Positions 1 through 8,167 of a DNA stretch of 52,867 nt are shown here, piece by piece; position 1 is the stretch's first letter, and every line of letters starts with the position of its first letter. The stretch covers positions 1-52,867 of the forward strand of contig JAKOVF010000418.1 in the NCBI GenBank assembly GCA_029782225.1, given 5' to 3'. The notes under the pieces are model-generated. The model had not been told where the DNA came from and did no database searches. It saw only the letters and a list, made by a program, of their open reading frames with translations. The DNA is from Chloroflexota bacterium (GTDB lineage Bacteria; Chloroflexota; Anaerolineae; Anaerolineales; Villigracilaceae). Both the position numbers and the translations under genes were made by a program.

Positions 1-1710
1 ACCATAACCATCTCCGGGGTCATTGACGCTCCCGTTGCCGTCCCAATCCCCGTAATACTGGACATCCTTATTCCCAACAATGAGATTGACGATCGCTTCG
101 GCATTCGACTTCATGCCCGCCCTATCGCCTGACTGAAAAGTCTGCAACATAGCATCGGCTGACTTTTCGATCAGAGTAACGTTGTTCACCAGACCTACGG
201 CCACTGCGACATGATTGGGCGTTTCATCTGTGCCGACCATCAGGTGCCGGATGTGCATCAGCGATTCGGGTGGGATGGATGAAGAGTACATGATCTTTCT
301 CGACGAGTTGGGACTGTCATCAGGGCTGGGTTCGAGCGAGATTTCCATGCGATTGAAGTGAGCCAGCAGATTCTGACTCTGCGGATCTACAAAGGTCAGG
401 ACGAATTTTCCCTGGTCATTCTGCTCGAGAACTCCCAGGCTTTGACTTAACTCGTGATCGTCATCGATAACCCATGCTTCGTAATGTGTGTTCTCCGGGG
501 GTAACGCGAGCGCTGCGTCAATGGTGATCTGATCCATTGCGGCTGTGCCGTTTTGAAAACGGAGAATCCCCACTGAAGACGTACCGGTATCCGGAACCAT
601 TGCGACCATGGGGACTTCCGTAGCAACCGGATTTGGTTGGGTTGCCTGAGCCACCTTCAAGCGGGGCAGGAAGGTGGCCGCGGAGATTCCAATGACTCCT
701 ATCAGCAGCGTCCCCATGCAAGCGCAAGTGAATAAACCGGCAGTGATCCAAATCGGTTCGCGCTTTTTCGGCGGCGGAGGGACTTTGGGTGGAGCAACAG
801 GCCCGGGAGTCGGAACGCGAAGCGAATGAATGGTCTCGGCTTCCGCGTGCATACCGATCCCCTCGTAGAAATCCGCAGCCATGTCGCGCGCGCTCTGATA
901 GCGGTCCTTCGGATTCTTGGCCAACGCCCTGTCAATTACTGCTTGCAACTGTGGAGGAATATCCGTGATCGGCGGGGGAGGCTCGTGAATATGTTTGTAG
1001 ATGACGGCCATCGTGCTATCGCCTTCGAAGGGCACGCGGCCCGCCAGCAATTCGTACAGGACAACCCCCAGCGAATAAATGTCGGTTCGGTAATCCACTT
1101 TGTCGCCGCGCGCCTGTTCCGGGGACATGTAAGCCGGTGTCCCGCTGACCAGGCCGGAGGCGGTCTGTGTGCCGGAATGGGCGATCCGTACGAGACCGAA
1201 ATCGGTAAGGATCGGTTCCGTATTTTTGGTCAGTTCCGATTCATCCGTGAAATCGCGGCTTTTGTTGTGCAGCAGGATGTTTGCCGGTTTGATGTCCCGA
1301 TGGACCACGCCCTGTACGTGGGCATAGTCGATCCCGGAGGCAAGTGCGGCCAGCAAGCGCGCGATCTGGTCGAACGGAAGTCTCTGCTTTTTTTCGTGCA
1401 GGTGCCGCAGATAAGTCGACAGCGACGGACCCTTGAGATATTCCATCACAATATAGGGATGGCCCTCGTAAGTATCAAAGTCGAAGATCTGGACGATATT
1501 GGGGTGGCGCAGTCCGGCCACCACCTTGGCCTCGCGATGAAAACGCGCCAGCAGTTCGGGATCTGATTCGATATAACTATGCAAAACTTTGACGGCCACC
1601 GGGCGATCCAGAGTGAGATGCGTGCCAAGATAAACCTCCGCCATGCCCCCTCGTGCGAGGAACCGTTCAATCCGCACTCTGCCAATAACAATACCATTCC
1701 ACTCTGGCAT
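1..1710 (-). CDS. Ser/Thr protein kinase with extracellular anti-sigma-K-like domain (3' end outside window)
   Basis: A PknB-type (Hanks) kinase; 570 codons are visible and the frame stays open at the window edge. The glycine-rich loop (LARGGMAEVY, about residues 18-27), the ATP-binding lysine in VAVK (41), HRDIKPAN, DFG (TDFGLVRI) and the APE-like YMSPEQARG are all present, so it should be active. A proline-rich linker leads to one membrane segment (about 320-345). The extracytoplasmic part resembles the RskA anti-sigma-K domain (GILRFQNGTA, HYEAWVIDD) and the last visible residues (DWDGNGSVNDPGDG) look like an EF-hand or dockerin calcium loop. The ATG is chosen because a TATAAT box lies 6 nt upstream and no Shine-Dalgarno sequence is present. 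Signal input to the kinase from outside the cell is inferred, not shown. Confidence 0.9.
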   Translation of the reverse strand, partial: MPEWNGIVIGRVRIERFLARGGMAEVYLGTHLTLDRPVAVKVLHSYIESDPELLARFHREAKVVAGLRHPNIVQIFDFDTYEGHPYIVMEYLKGPSLSTYLRHLHEKKQRLPFDQIARLLAALASGIDYAHVQGVVHRDIKPANILLHNKSRDFTDESELTKNTEPILTDFGLVRIAHSGTQTASGLVSGTPAYMSPEQARGDKVDYRTDIYSLGVVLYELLAGRVPFEGDSTMAVIYKHIHEPPPPITDIPPQLQAVIDRALAKNPKDRYQSARDMAADFYEGIGMHAEAETIHSLRVPTPGPVAPPKVPPPPKKREPIWITAGLFTCACMGTLLIGVIGISAATFLPRLKVAQATQPNPVATEVPMVAMVPDTGTSSVGILRFQNGTAAMDQITIDAALALPPENTHYEAWVIDDDHELSQSLGVLEQNDQGKFVLTFVDPQSQNLLAHFNRMEISLEPSPDDSPNSSRKIMYSSSIPPESLMHIRHLMVGTDETPNHVAVAVGLVNNVTLIEKSADAMLQTFQSGDRAGMKSNAEAIVNLIVGNKDVQYYGDWDGNGSVNDPGDGYG

Positions 1711-1716
1711 GAATAC

Positions 1717-1745
1717 ATTATACAGTTGAAATAAGACTGAAACAA
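1717..1745 (-). promoter_or_regulatory. Promoter of the kinase gene, probably leaderless
   Basis: On the minus strand TATAAT occupies 1722-1717, with TTGTTT as a weak -35 at 17-nt spacing. Only six bases separate the -10 from the ATG at 1710, so transcription should begin at or next to the start codon. Confidence 0.65.
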
Positions 1746-1829
1746 TCCGAAATAGCAATTGAAATCAAACAGCAACGGTCAGAGGCGCACGTGCATTCGG
1801 CCTGGAAAGGTCCCCGCTCGGGGATTATA

Positions 1830-1937
1830 GGCACCGTACCCTCAGGCCCGACCGCAAACTCCGCGTTTTCCTCTTTTCAGTAAAATACGAGATTCTCACC
1901 GGCCCTGGGGCTCAGGGTCCGAACGGGGTACGGTGTC
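1830..1937. repeat. Intergenic hairpin repeat, family A copy 1
   Basis: The arms GGCACCGTACCC (1830-1841) and GGGTACGGTGTC (1926-1937) pair with each other, and the right part carries the core CGAACGGGGT shared with copies near 4116 and 8103. It fills much of the 1711-2013 gene-free stretch, which otherwise holds the kinase promoter and the metG terminator. Confidence 0.5.
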
Positions 1938-1982
1938 GTCGCCGTTGCGCGGTTCCTCAGACTGACATGAAAGCAGAAATCA

Positions 1983-2006
1983 CAAGGGCGACCTGCCGGG
2001 TCGCCC
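1983..2006 (-). terminator. Probable terminator of metG
   Basis: The hairpin AAGGGCGACC-CGGC-GGTCGCCCTT lies just downstream of the metG stop and is followed on the minus strand by a modestly T-rich GTGATTTCTG. The stem is strong but the U-tract is weak. Confidence 0.6.
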
Positions 2007-2013
2007 TTGAAGG

Positions 2014-3822
2014 CTACGGTTGCGGTAGTCGTTCCCGTTCTTCCTCAGCTACTTTCTCTTCCAATTTCTTGAATAAAGGTGCTGGCTGGTTCAACTTCTG
2101 TCCGGGCTTCAACTCGCTGGGCCTCCACTGCGGGCGAGTCGCTGACTCGCCGCTACCGGCCCGATATCGCAACACCTTATGTGTCCCGAGCGAGTCGGTC
2201 ACGTCTTCCGTGAATTGCTCACCAAACAGTGGATTTTCGTAGCCGAAGAATCCATGCAATCGTTCCGCCGTAAAGGGCAGGAATGGGCTGAACATCACCT
2301 TGAGCGAGTCAATCGCTTTGAGTGCGGTGTAGATGGTCTTGGCCGCGCCATCCTTGTCTGTTTTAACTGCGGACCAAGGAGCATTCTGGTCCAGGTATTG
2401 ATTGACGGCGGTGGCGAGCTTCATCGCTTCACCCAGAGCCGAACGCAGGTGCACGGCTTCGAGCTCCGCGCCCACGATGTTGAATCCATTTTCAATCACG
2501 GCGAGCAGGTCTAGGTCCGCGGGGCGAAGCGCGGCGGGATCAACCTCAGGTACGTGTCCTTCCCAATGTTTGAACGTAAACGACAGGACGCGGTTCGCAA
2601 GGTTGCCCCACGTCGCCACGAGTTCGTTGTTGTTGCGCGCCACAAATTCGCCCCAATCCCAATCGCTGTCCTTCATCTCAGGCATGTTGACCGTGAGATA
2701 GTAGCGCAGCGCGTCGGGGTCGTAACGTGTCAAGGCGTCGAGTCCCCACACGGCCCAGCCGCGCGAGCCGCTGATCTTCTGCCCTTCGAGGTTCATGAAC
2801 TGATTGGCAGGCACATCGTAGGGCAGCGTCAAAGGGACTTCCTCACCCACGAAGATTTCCATGAACGCGCTTCCTGCGCCCATCAATTCAGCGGGCCACT
2901 GTGATGTGTGGAAGAAGATGTTGTCCTTGCCGATGAAATGGAACTGCTTCGCTTCGGGATTCGTCCACCACTCGCGCCACGCATCTTTCTCCGCCGCCAC
3001 CTGTGCCCACTCAATTGGTGCGGAGAGGTACCCGATCACAGCCTCGAACCACACATAGATGCGCTTGCCCGCTTCTGTCCAACCTTCAACGGGAACAGGG
3101 ATGCCCCAATCGATGTCGCGTGTGATGGAGCGCGGCTTGAGACCTTCGCTTTCGATCTTGCGCAGCGACTCGCCGATGACGGTATCGCGCATATGTGGGG
3201 CACGCTCCTCGAGGAACTTCTTGACGTCAGGCTCCAGTTTGGAAAGGTCAAGGTAGAAGTGCTCGGTGTCACGTAACTCGAGCGCACCATCGCCGGTTTT
3301 GGCGCGTGGGTTGATCAGCTTCTCCGGCTCCAGCACGTTTCCGCAGCGGTCGCATTGATCGGAGCGTGCGTATTCATACCCGCAGATGTAGCACGTCCCT
3401 TCAACATAACGGTCAGGGAGAAATTTATCCGCGCTGGGGGAGTACCACTGCTTACTGAACTGCTTGAACAGAAATCCGTTTTTCTGCAAGGCAAGGAACA
3501 TCGCCTGCGAGACCTTGAAGTGATTCTCACTGTGGGTTGTCGTGAACATATCGTACGTGATGCCATAACCCTTGAAGACTTCGATAAATCCATCGTGATA
3601 CTTCTTGTACACTTCCTCGACCGGCTTTCCTTCCTTGTCTGCGGCGATGACGACCGGTGTGCCGTGCGAGTCTGTCCCCGAGACCATGAGGACATGATTT
3701 CCCTTGAGACGGTGGTAGCGTGCGACGATGTCACCAGGCAAATGGGAACCGGTAATATTCCCGACATGGATCTCGGCGTTTGAGTAGGGCCAGGCAATGG
3801 CAATTAAGATGTTTTCGGGCAT
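2014..3822 (-). CDS. metG: Methionine-tRNA ligase
   Basis: Cytoplasmic class I aminoacyl-tRNA synthetase that charges tRNA-Met; 602 residues. Seen: the HIGH-type motif as HVGN near residue 20, GTDSHGTP, a four-cysteine zinc knuckle (CYICG...CDRCG, about 143-160), and NFLGKDN-like GKDNIFFHTSQWPAEL. The KMSKS loop reads KISGS (EGQKISGSRGW), so the second lysine is missing, a variant to note. The C-terminal dimerisation/tRNA-binding (Trbp111-like) domain is absent. The ATG at 3822 is preferred because GGAGG stands 6 nt upstream; an upstream in-frame TTG lies inside that ribosome site. A palindromic stretch at 2130-2153 encodes part of an insertion near the C terminus. Monocistronic by context. 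Confidence 0.95.
   Translation of the reverse strand: MPENILIAIAWPYSNAEIHVGNITGSHLPGDIVARYHRLKGNHVLMVSGTDSHGTPVVIAADKEGKPVEEVYKKYHDGFIEVFKGYGITYDMFTTTHSENHFKVSQAMFLALQKNGFLFKQFSKQWYSPSADKFLPDRYVEGTCYICGYEYARSDQCDRCGNVLEPEKLINPRAKTGDGALELRDTEHFYLDLSKLEPDVKKFLEERAPHMRDTVIGESLRKIESEGLKPRSITRDIDWGIPVPVEGWTEAGKRIYVWFEAVIGYLSAPIEWAQVAAEKDAWREWWTNPEAKQFHFIGKDNIFFHTSQWPAELMGAGSAFMEIFVGEEVPLTLPYDVPANQFMNLEGQKISGSRGWAVWGLDALTRYDPDALRYYLTVNMPEMKDSDWDWGEFVARNNNELVATWGNLANRVLSFTFKHWEGHVPEVDPAALRPADLDLLAVIENGFNIVGAELEAVHLRSALGEAMKLATAVNQYLDQNAPWSAVKTDKDGAAKTIYTALKAIDSLKVMFSPFLPFTAERLHGFFGYENPLFGEQFTEDVTDSLGTHKVLRYRAGSGESATRPQWRPSELKPGQKLNQPAPLFKKLEEKVAEEERERLPQP
2130..2153. repeat. Palindrome inside metG coding sequence
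   Basis: GCGGGCGAGTC-GCT-GACTCGCCGC is a near-perfect hairpin. It is translated in frame as the GSGESATR segment, just where related MetRS proteins, as I remember them, are shorter. It looks like a small repeat absorbed into the gene. Confidence 0.45.
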
Positions 3823-3841
3823 TCGTGCCTCCAAGATGTTC

Positions 3842-3947
3842 TGTCATTGCGAGGAGCATTCTTTGCGACGAAGCAATCTCCTCGCTATGTGAACCTAGAT
3901 TTGGGTAGTTATATGAGATTGCTTCGGGCTTCGCCCTCGCAATGACA
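3842..3947. repeat. Intergenic inverted-repeat element (TGTCATTGCGAGG type)
   Basis: The ends TGTCATTGCGAGG (3842-3854) and CCTCGCAATGACA (3935-3947) are exact inverted copies, and the inner parts GACGAAGCAATCTC and GAGATTGCTTCG also pair. This is the widespread CATTGCGAGGAGCGAAGC-type palindromic element found between genes in many environmental bacteria. No coding sequence in it. Confidence 0.8.
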
Positions 3948-3963
3948 CAGGTGCAATACAAAC

Positions 3964-3997
3964 AAAAAGGCCGTCCGCGTTCTGGACAGCCCGTTTT
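3964..3997 (-). terminator. Intrinsic terminator, minus strand
   Basis: On the minus strand GGCTGTCC-AGAACGC-GGACGGCC is followed by TTTTTGTTTG. It is about 215 nt beyond the stop of the methyltransferase gene and is the first good terminator for that operon; the space between holds only a repeat (4073-4140). Confidence 0.65.
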
Positions 3998-4072
3998 CAT
4001 TGAGGTACTTGTAATCTAACGTGCTTTCCACTGCGCGCGGCAAGACATGTCCATTCGCATGGCCATGGTTAC

Positions 4073-4140
4073 ACCTGCACTTGCGCCAGGCCGTCTCGCC
4101 CCGGCGGGCTCTCGGCCCGAACGGGGTGCAAGTGTTGTCA
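4073..4140. repeat. Intergenic hairpin repeat, family A copy 2
   Basis: The left arm CACTTGCGCC pairs with the right arm GGGTGCAAGTG, and the core CCCGAACGGGGT matches copies at 1918 and 8103. The stem sequence differs from copy 1 but still pairs. Apart from this and the two elements above I see nothing in the 3823-4213 gene-free stretch. Confidence 0.5.
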
Positions 4141-4213
4141 CCATTGGGAAAGCAGATTTCGTTATCATGGGCGCTATTTTAGGCGGGGGAGAGATGTTTG
4201 TCAATGGGACACT

Positions 4214-5041
4214 TCAGAGCAAAACGATGCCCGCTGTGCTCAGAAAGATTGTCTTCCCACACTCGTGACATTTCAAGTTGTTCTCCGCCCTTATGAAGTT
4301 TATCTTTTTGCAGGATGGACATTGCAGTATATCGGTCAAGGTGCGATGGTTTGACGGAGTCAATTGTCCCGGCTTGCGCGCGGTGACGCGGTCAAACCAT
4401 TTCCACCAGGTGATGACTTCGACCTGCTCAAAGCCTTTGCTTTCCAGCAGTGACTTGAAATCATCCCTGCCGATCACTTTGGATTTTCTGCCTGATGCTT
4501 CCGTGCCGCGTGAGGCGAGGAAGAATCCACCGGGGCGCAAGACACGGAACAGTTCCTCCAGCGGCCTGTCCATTTCAGGCATGACTTCCAACGCTTCCAT
4601 GCAACTGACCATGTCAAACGAATTGTCGGGGAAGGGGAGAGGAAAATCGATCAGGCGCAGCAATGTAAATCGTCCCTGGGACTGCTCAAGTTTTTGTGAG
4701 GCCTGTTCCAGCATCCCCTGCGAAACATCGACTGCAACGATGTGTCCGTTGAACGTGGTCTCTTTCAGCAGAGCTAAAGGCATTCGTCCGGTGCCAGTTG
4801 CGAGGTCCAGAATGAACGGGGCGGGAACGTTGCGCAAAGCCTCCAGCGCGGGACGCGCCAGCACCTCCGCATCCTGCTTCTGGCTTTCCCCTTTACTCCT
4901 GTCGTATTTCCTGGCCCAGCGGTCGTACAGCCAGGCCTGTACACGCGGGCCAAGATGAGTCGCTTCGTAAAAATAGATTTCGCGGTCAAGAGCAAACAAA
5001 ATCAGCAATATTATGACGATGATCCACAGCCACATATTCAC
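4214..5041 (-). CDS. Membrane-anchored SAM-dependent methyltransferase with zinc ribbon
   Basis: 275 residues. One hydrophobic helix at residues 4-20 is followed by a class I Rossmann methyltransferase: motif I LDLATGTGRMPLAL (about 89-102), the acidic post-II VAVDVSQGML, and the FRVLRPGGFFLAS segment typical of UbiE/BioC-like enzymes. The C terminus has a CPSC...CHEC zinc ribbon. Substrate unknown. The GTG start overlaps the stop of the upstream transporter gene by four bases (GTGA), implying translational coupling; an in-frame ATG lies six bases further in. The short N-terminal helix suggests action at the membrane. Confidence 0.85.
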   Translation of the reverse strand: MNMWLWIIVIILLILFALDREIYFYEATHLGPRVQAWLYDRWARKYDRSKGESQKQDAEVLARPALEALRNVPAPFILDLATGTGRMPLALLKETTFNGHIVAVDVSQGMLEQASQKLEQSQGRFTLLRLIDFPLPFPDNSFDMVSCMEALEVMPEMDRPLEELFRVLRPGGFFLASRGTEASGRKSKVIGRDDFKSLLESKGFEQVEVITWWKWFDRVTARKPGQLTPSNHRTLTDILQCPSCKKINFIRAENNLKCHECGKTIFLSTAGIVLL

Positions 5042-6288
5042 TCCGGGATGTTTTGCAGATCAGGCAGAAGGATTTCTGCATCGTGGATCGCGCGCGAAGC
5101 ATAACCAAACACGAACACCAGTGCGCCGCCAATGCCAGCAAGGATGAGCACGCTTGGAATGTTCCACCATTCAGCGAGCGGACCCGCGATCAGGATCCCA
5201 ATCAAATAGGGAATTTGCACGAGAAGCCGCCGCGCGGAAAAGACGCGGCCCTGTACGTCGGCTTCCACTTTAGCTTGCCAGATCGCGAGATTACCGCCCT
5301 CGACGAACGGCTCAAAGAACGAAAAGAAAAAACTTCCAATAGACCAAACCAGGATTGCACGGCCTAAGCCTAATGAGACGATGCCTAGCAGACACGCGCC
5401 AATGCCGCCAAGCAGGACTCCATGAATGCGACGCCGCGGCCCACCCCACAGGCTCAATAGCCCGCCTCCGACCACGCCGCCAATGGCTCCCACAGATTGG
5501 ACACTCGCCAGCGCTGAGGCATTCTCCCCGGTTTTGCCAAGGACGAGGGGTGCGATCAACGTTGCACCGATGGCGAGAAAAGTATTGGCGGCGCCGAAAA
5601 GCGCGACAAGCCCAAGTAGATTCGGCCTCTCACGGATATACCGAAATCCGAATTGAGTCTCCTGCCAGATGCTTCCGCGACTCTCCCAGCCAACTTTGCT
5701 TCTCAGAGGCTGCGGCACATCGATCCATGCCAGCGTTGCAAACGCGGCCAGAAATGTGATCAGATCAATGACCATGATCCCGCTCATATCAATAACGCCG
5801 AGCAAGGCCGCGGCGAAGACCGGCGCGAGGATGCCCGAAAGAGCAGTGGACAACCCCAGCATTCCACCCGCACGCGTGTACTGCTTTTTGGGAAGCATCG
5901 TGGTCATGGCTGCTGTGAAGGCGGGATATTGAAAGGCGGTGAAGAAGCCGGCCAGGATGCTTACGATGTAGATGTGCCAGAGCTGCAAATGGTTGGTGGT
6001 GTACAAAATCAAAACGGTCAGCGTGCCCAGAGCTGTGGCCGCGTCGCTCAGCATCATCACGAGCTTGCGGTTCCATCGGTCCACAAATGTGCCGGCAATG
6101 GGTGCAAGCAAAACGGATGGCAGAAATGCAAAAAAGCTGACCGTGGATAAAGCCGTCGCACTCCCTGTAGTCCTCCAGGCCCAGAGGGTGAAGGAGAACC
6201 ACGTCATGGCGCTGCCGAGCAGGGACAGCACCTGTCCGAGCCACAGGATGGTGAAACCGCGCATGCCCGAAGGGCGATCCGATGTCAT
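5038..6288 (-). CDS. MFS transporter (enterobactin-exporter/macrolide-efflux-like)
   Basis: 416 residues with about 12 hydrophobic segments and the MFS loop 2-3 signature (GTFVDRWNRKLVMML, about 64-78). The overall pattern, beginning FTILWLGQVLSLLGSAMTWF, resembles the DHA3-type drug/siderophore exporters. The substrate cannot be read from sequence. It is first in a two-gene unit with the methyltransferase. A TATAAT box stands exactly 7 nt before the ATG with no ribosome site, so the mRNA is probably leaderless. Confidence 0.9.
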   Translation of the reverse strand: MTSDRPSGMRGFTILWLGQVLSLLGSAMTWFSFTLWAWRTTGSATALSTVSFFAFLPSVLLAPIAGTFVDRWNRKLVMMLSDAATALGTLTVLILYTTNHLQLWHIYIVSILAGFFTAFQYPAFTAAMTTMLPKKQYTRAGGMLGLSTALSGILAPVFAAALLGVIDMSGIMVIDLITFLAAFATLAWIDVPQPLRSKVGWESRGSIWQETQFGFRYIRERPNLLGLVALFGAANTFLAIGATLIAPLVLGKTGENASALASVQSVGAIGGVVGGGLLSLWGGPRRRIHGVLLGGIGACLLGIVSLGLGRAILVWSIGSFFFSFFEPFVEGGNLAIWQAKVEADVQGRVFSARRLLVQIPYLIGILIAGPLAEWWNIPSVLILAGIGGALVFVFGYASRAIHDAEILLPDLQNIPE

Positions 6289-6295
6289 GTTGAGA

Positions 6296-6301
6296 ATTAT
6301 A
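6296..6301 (-). promoter_or_regulatory. -10 box of the MFS/methyltransferase unit, probably leaderless
   Basis: TATAAT on the minus strand, seven bases (TCTCAAC) before the ATG at 6288. No convincing -35 and no Shine-Dalgarno sequence. Confidence 0.55.
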
Positions 6302-6383
6302 AGGATGGAACGGCAATTTCCCCATTACATGCACTTAACAGAACCCAGCGCAAGCCGCCGCCGAGAGTGAGGCGCCTGGACTA

Positions 6384-7436
6384 CTAGAGATATTCCTTCA
6401 ATTCGCGTGCCCGTTTGGGCTGCCTGAGCCTGCGAAGCGCGTGGCCCTCGATCTGGCGGATGCGCTCGCGGGTGAGACCAAACTTCTGTCCCACTTCTTC
6501 GAGCGTGTAGACTTTGCCATCATCCAGGCCAAAGCGCAGACGCAGTACCCGTGCCTCACGCGGCGCCAGGGATGTGAGCACCTCCTCCACCTTCTCCTTC
6601 AGCATGGACTCATAGGCGCTCTGCATTGGCGTTGGGCTGGTCTTGTCCTCGATCAACATGCCGAGTTCCGACTCCTCATCCTCTCCAACCGGCGATTCAA
6701 GGGAAATGGGAGCCCAGGAGGCCCTGAGAATTGCCTGTACTTTTGGCACGCTGGTCTCCAGCCTCTTTGCAAGTTCTTCAACCGTAGGCTGTCGTCCCAG
6801 TTCCTGCTTCAATTCATGGTCGACCCTGTAAAGCTCGCGGATGCGGTCCGTCATGTGGACAGGCACGCGGATCGTACGTGCCTGGTCTGCGATAGAGCGT
6901 GATATGGTTTGCCGGATCCACCAGGTGGCATAGGTTGAGAATCGAAAGCCGCGCCGGTATTCAAATTTCTCGACTGCCTTCATCAAGCCCAGGTTTCCCT
7001 CCTGGATCAAGTCGAGGAAAGCGACACCGCGTCCCATGTAGCGCCTGGCAATGGACACGACCAGACGTGTATTAGCCTTGATCAGTTGTTCACGCGCCAG
7101 ATTGCCAGCTTCGATCAGCGGGTGATATTTTCGGCGATCCAATGAAGTGCTTTTGCCCTGAAGCGAGTCTACTTTGAGGCGGGCATTGTGTCCCTTTTCG
7201 ATGCGGATGGCGAGATCAAGTTCTTCCTGTGCGGAAAGCAGGGGGACGCGGGACATCTCCTTCAGATAGATACTAACGGGGTCGTCACTGGCAAGTGGAA
7301 TGTCCGGGCCCGGATCGGGGTCTGGTGGCGTGGAATCAAATTCAAGTACGTCCGCCGCGAGGTCTCCATCCAGCGTAAGATCTGCCCCTTCTTCGTCAAA
7401 ATCGCTGAGATGCTTTTTGCGTTGTGGCCTCGTCAT
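6384..7436 (-). CDS. rpoD: RNA polymerase sigma factor, RpoD/SigA group
   Basis: 350 residues. A short acidic N terminus replaces region 1.1; region 1.2 ([16 protein letters not shown], about 52-67), region 2 ([36 protein letters not shown] core, with the aromatic residues used in -10 melting), region 3 and region 4 ([20 protein letters not shown]) are intact. The intact -10 and -35 binding regions fit the TATAAT/TTGACN promoters seen in this window. It follows the YceD-like gene by six bases and probably shares its mRNA. Whether it is the only principal sigma factor of the cell cannot be judged from one window. Confidence 0.9.
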   Translation of the reverse strand: MTRPQRKKHLSDFDEEGADLTLDGDLAADVLEFDSTPPDPDPGPDIPLASDDPVSIYLKEMSRVPLLSAQEELDLAIRIEKGHNARLKVDSLQGKSTSLDRRKYHPLIEAGNLAREQLIKANTRLVVSIARRYMGRGVAFLDLIQEGNLGLMKAVEKFEYRRGFRFSTYATWWIRQTISRSIADQARTIRVPVHMTDRIRELYRVDHELKQELGRQPTVEELAKRLETSVPKVQAILRASWAPISLESPVGEDEESELGMLIEDKTSPTPMQSAYESMLKEKVEEVLTSLAPREARVLRLRFGLDDGKVYTLEEVGQKFGLTRERIRQIEGHALRRLRQPKRARELKEYL

Positions 7437-7442
7437 GTTGTC

Positions 7443-7949
7443 TTATTCGAGCAGATCCTTGAGCTTGGAGAATGGGGAATCCGGTTGCTCGGGACGATGA
7501 CCGCAATCCCGTTCATTCAGATTCTGACCACAGACGGGGCAAAGGCCCTTGCAGTCCGGGTCGTGCAGTGGACTGATGGGAATCTCAAGGATGGCATATT
7601 CCCGGATGAGCGGGGCCAGGTCGATCTGCGCATCGTCCGGGACGATAAGGCCTGAGTCGGTTATCGAGCGTTTGTTGAAGGCATACAACTCGGTAAAATT
7701 CCACTGCAGTTTGTGAGTGAATTCGCTCAGGCAGCGGACGCATAAAAGAGTTGTCTGGGCCGAGAAATCTCCTTGGACGATCAGGCCCTGGGGAGTCTTG
7801 CCAATATTCACCAGGCCCTCAAAGTCCCGCAGTTCAAGGTCTTCGAGGTTGACCTTAGCCATGGAAAATGGGAAATCGTGATTGTAGCCAACTTCTTCGT
7901 GAATGATGAAGCCGACGTTGATTCGAAAGGGTTTTTTAGGGCTGGGCAT
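7443..7949 (-). CDS. YceD/DUF177 family protein
   Basis: 168 residues. The DUF177 hallmarks are present: the CVRCL motif (about 77-81) followed by the strand-rich ELYAF segment, and a C-terminal CPVCG...C.H zinc-binding stretch (about 137-150). In many bacteria this family lies before rpmF and is linked to 23S rRNA/large-subunit maturation; here ribosomal protein L32 is absent and a sigma factor follows six bases later. CATAAT lies eight bases before the ATG without a ribosome site, a weaker case of a possible leaderless start. Confidence 0.85.
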   Translation of the reverse strand: MPSPKKPFRINVGFIIHEEVGYNHDFPFSMAKVNLEDLELRDFEGLVNIGKTPQGLIVQGDFSAQTTLLCVRCLSEFTHKLQWNFTELYAFNKRSITDSGLIVPDDAQIDLAPLIREYAILEIPISPLHDPDCKGLCPVCGQNLNERDCGHRPEQPDSPFSKLKDLLE

Positions 7950-7965
7950 GGGATTTTATTATGCC

Positions 7966-8013
7966 GCTGGTCGAGTAGGGCGGGTGTTTGTCTCGCCCGT
8001 ATCGAGATCAGCA
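7966..8013. repeat. Intergenic hairpin repeat, family B copy 1
   Basis: Read on the minus strand it is TGATCTCGATACGGGCG...CGCCCTACTCGACCAG. This is the GGTCTCGATAC...CTACTCGACCA palindromic element known to me from many actinobacterial and environmental genomes. The inner CGGGCG/CGCCC arms pair. Confidence 0.65.
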
Positions 8014-8054
8014 GTTTCATGGAACTGAAAACTATCTTGCCTGTGTGGTGATCT

Positions 8055-8121
8055 TGACACCGCACTTGTGTTCGGCCCGCCTGCACAGTGCCGCAGGCAC
8101 CGGCGAACGGGGTGCAAGTGT
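8055..8121. repeat. Intergenic hairpin repeat, family A copy 3
   Basis: The core GCGAACGGGGTGCAAGTGT (8103-8121) matches copy 2 closely. CACTTG on the left can pair with CAAGTG on the right, and GCCTGC pairs with GCAGGC inside. Confidence 0.45.
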
Positions 8122-8160
8122 ATGCCCCTCGTCTTCTTCGCGGGGCTACTCGACCACCAG
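8121..8160. repeat. Intergenic hairpin repeat, family B copy 2
   Basis: GCCCCTCG...CGCGGGGCTACTCGACCACCAG, abutting family A copy 3. It lies in opposite orientation to family B copy 1, so the whole 7966-8160 gap is made of nested palindromes. Confidence 0.6.
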
Positions 8161-8167
8161 TATAGTC

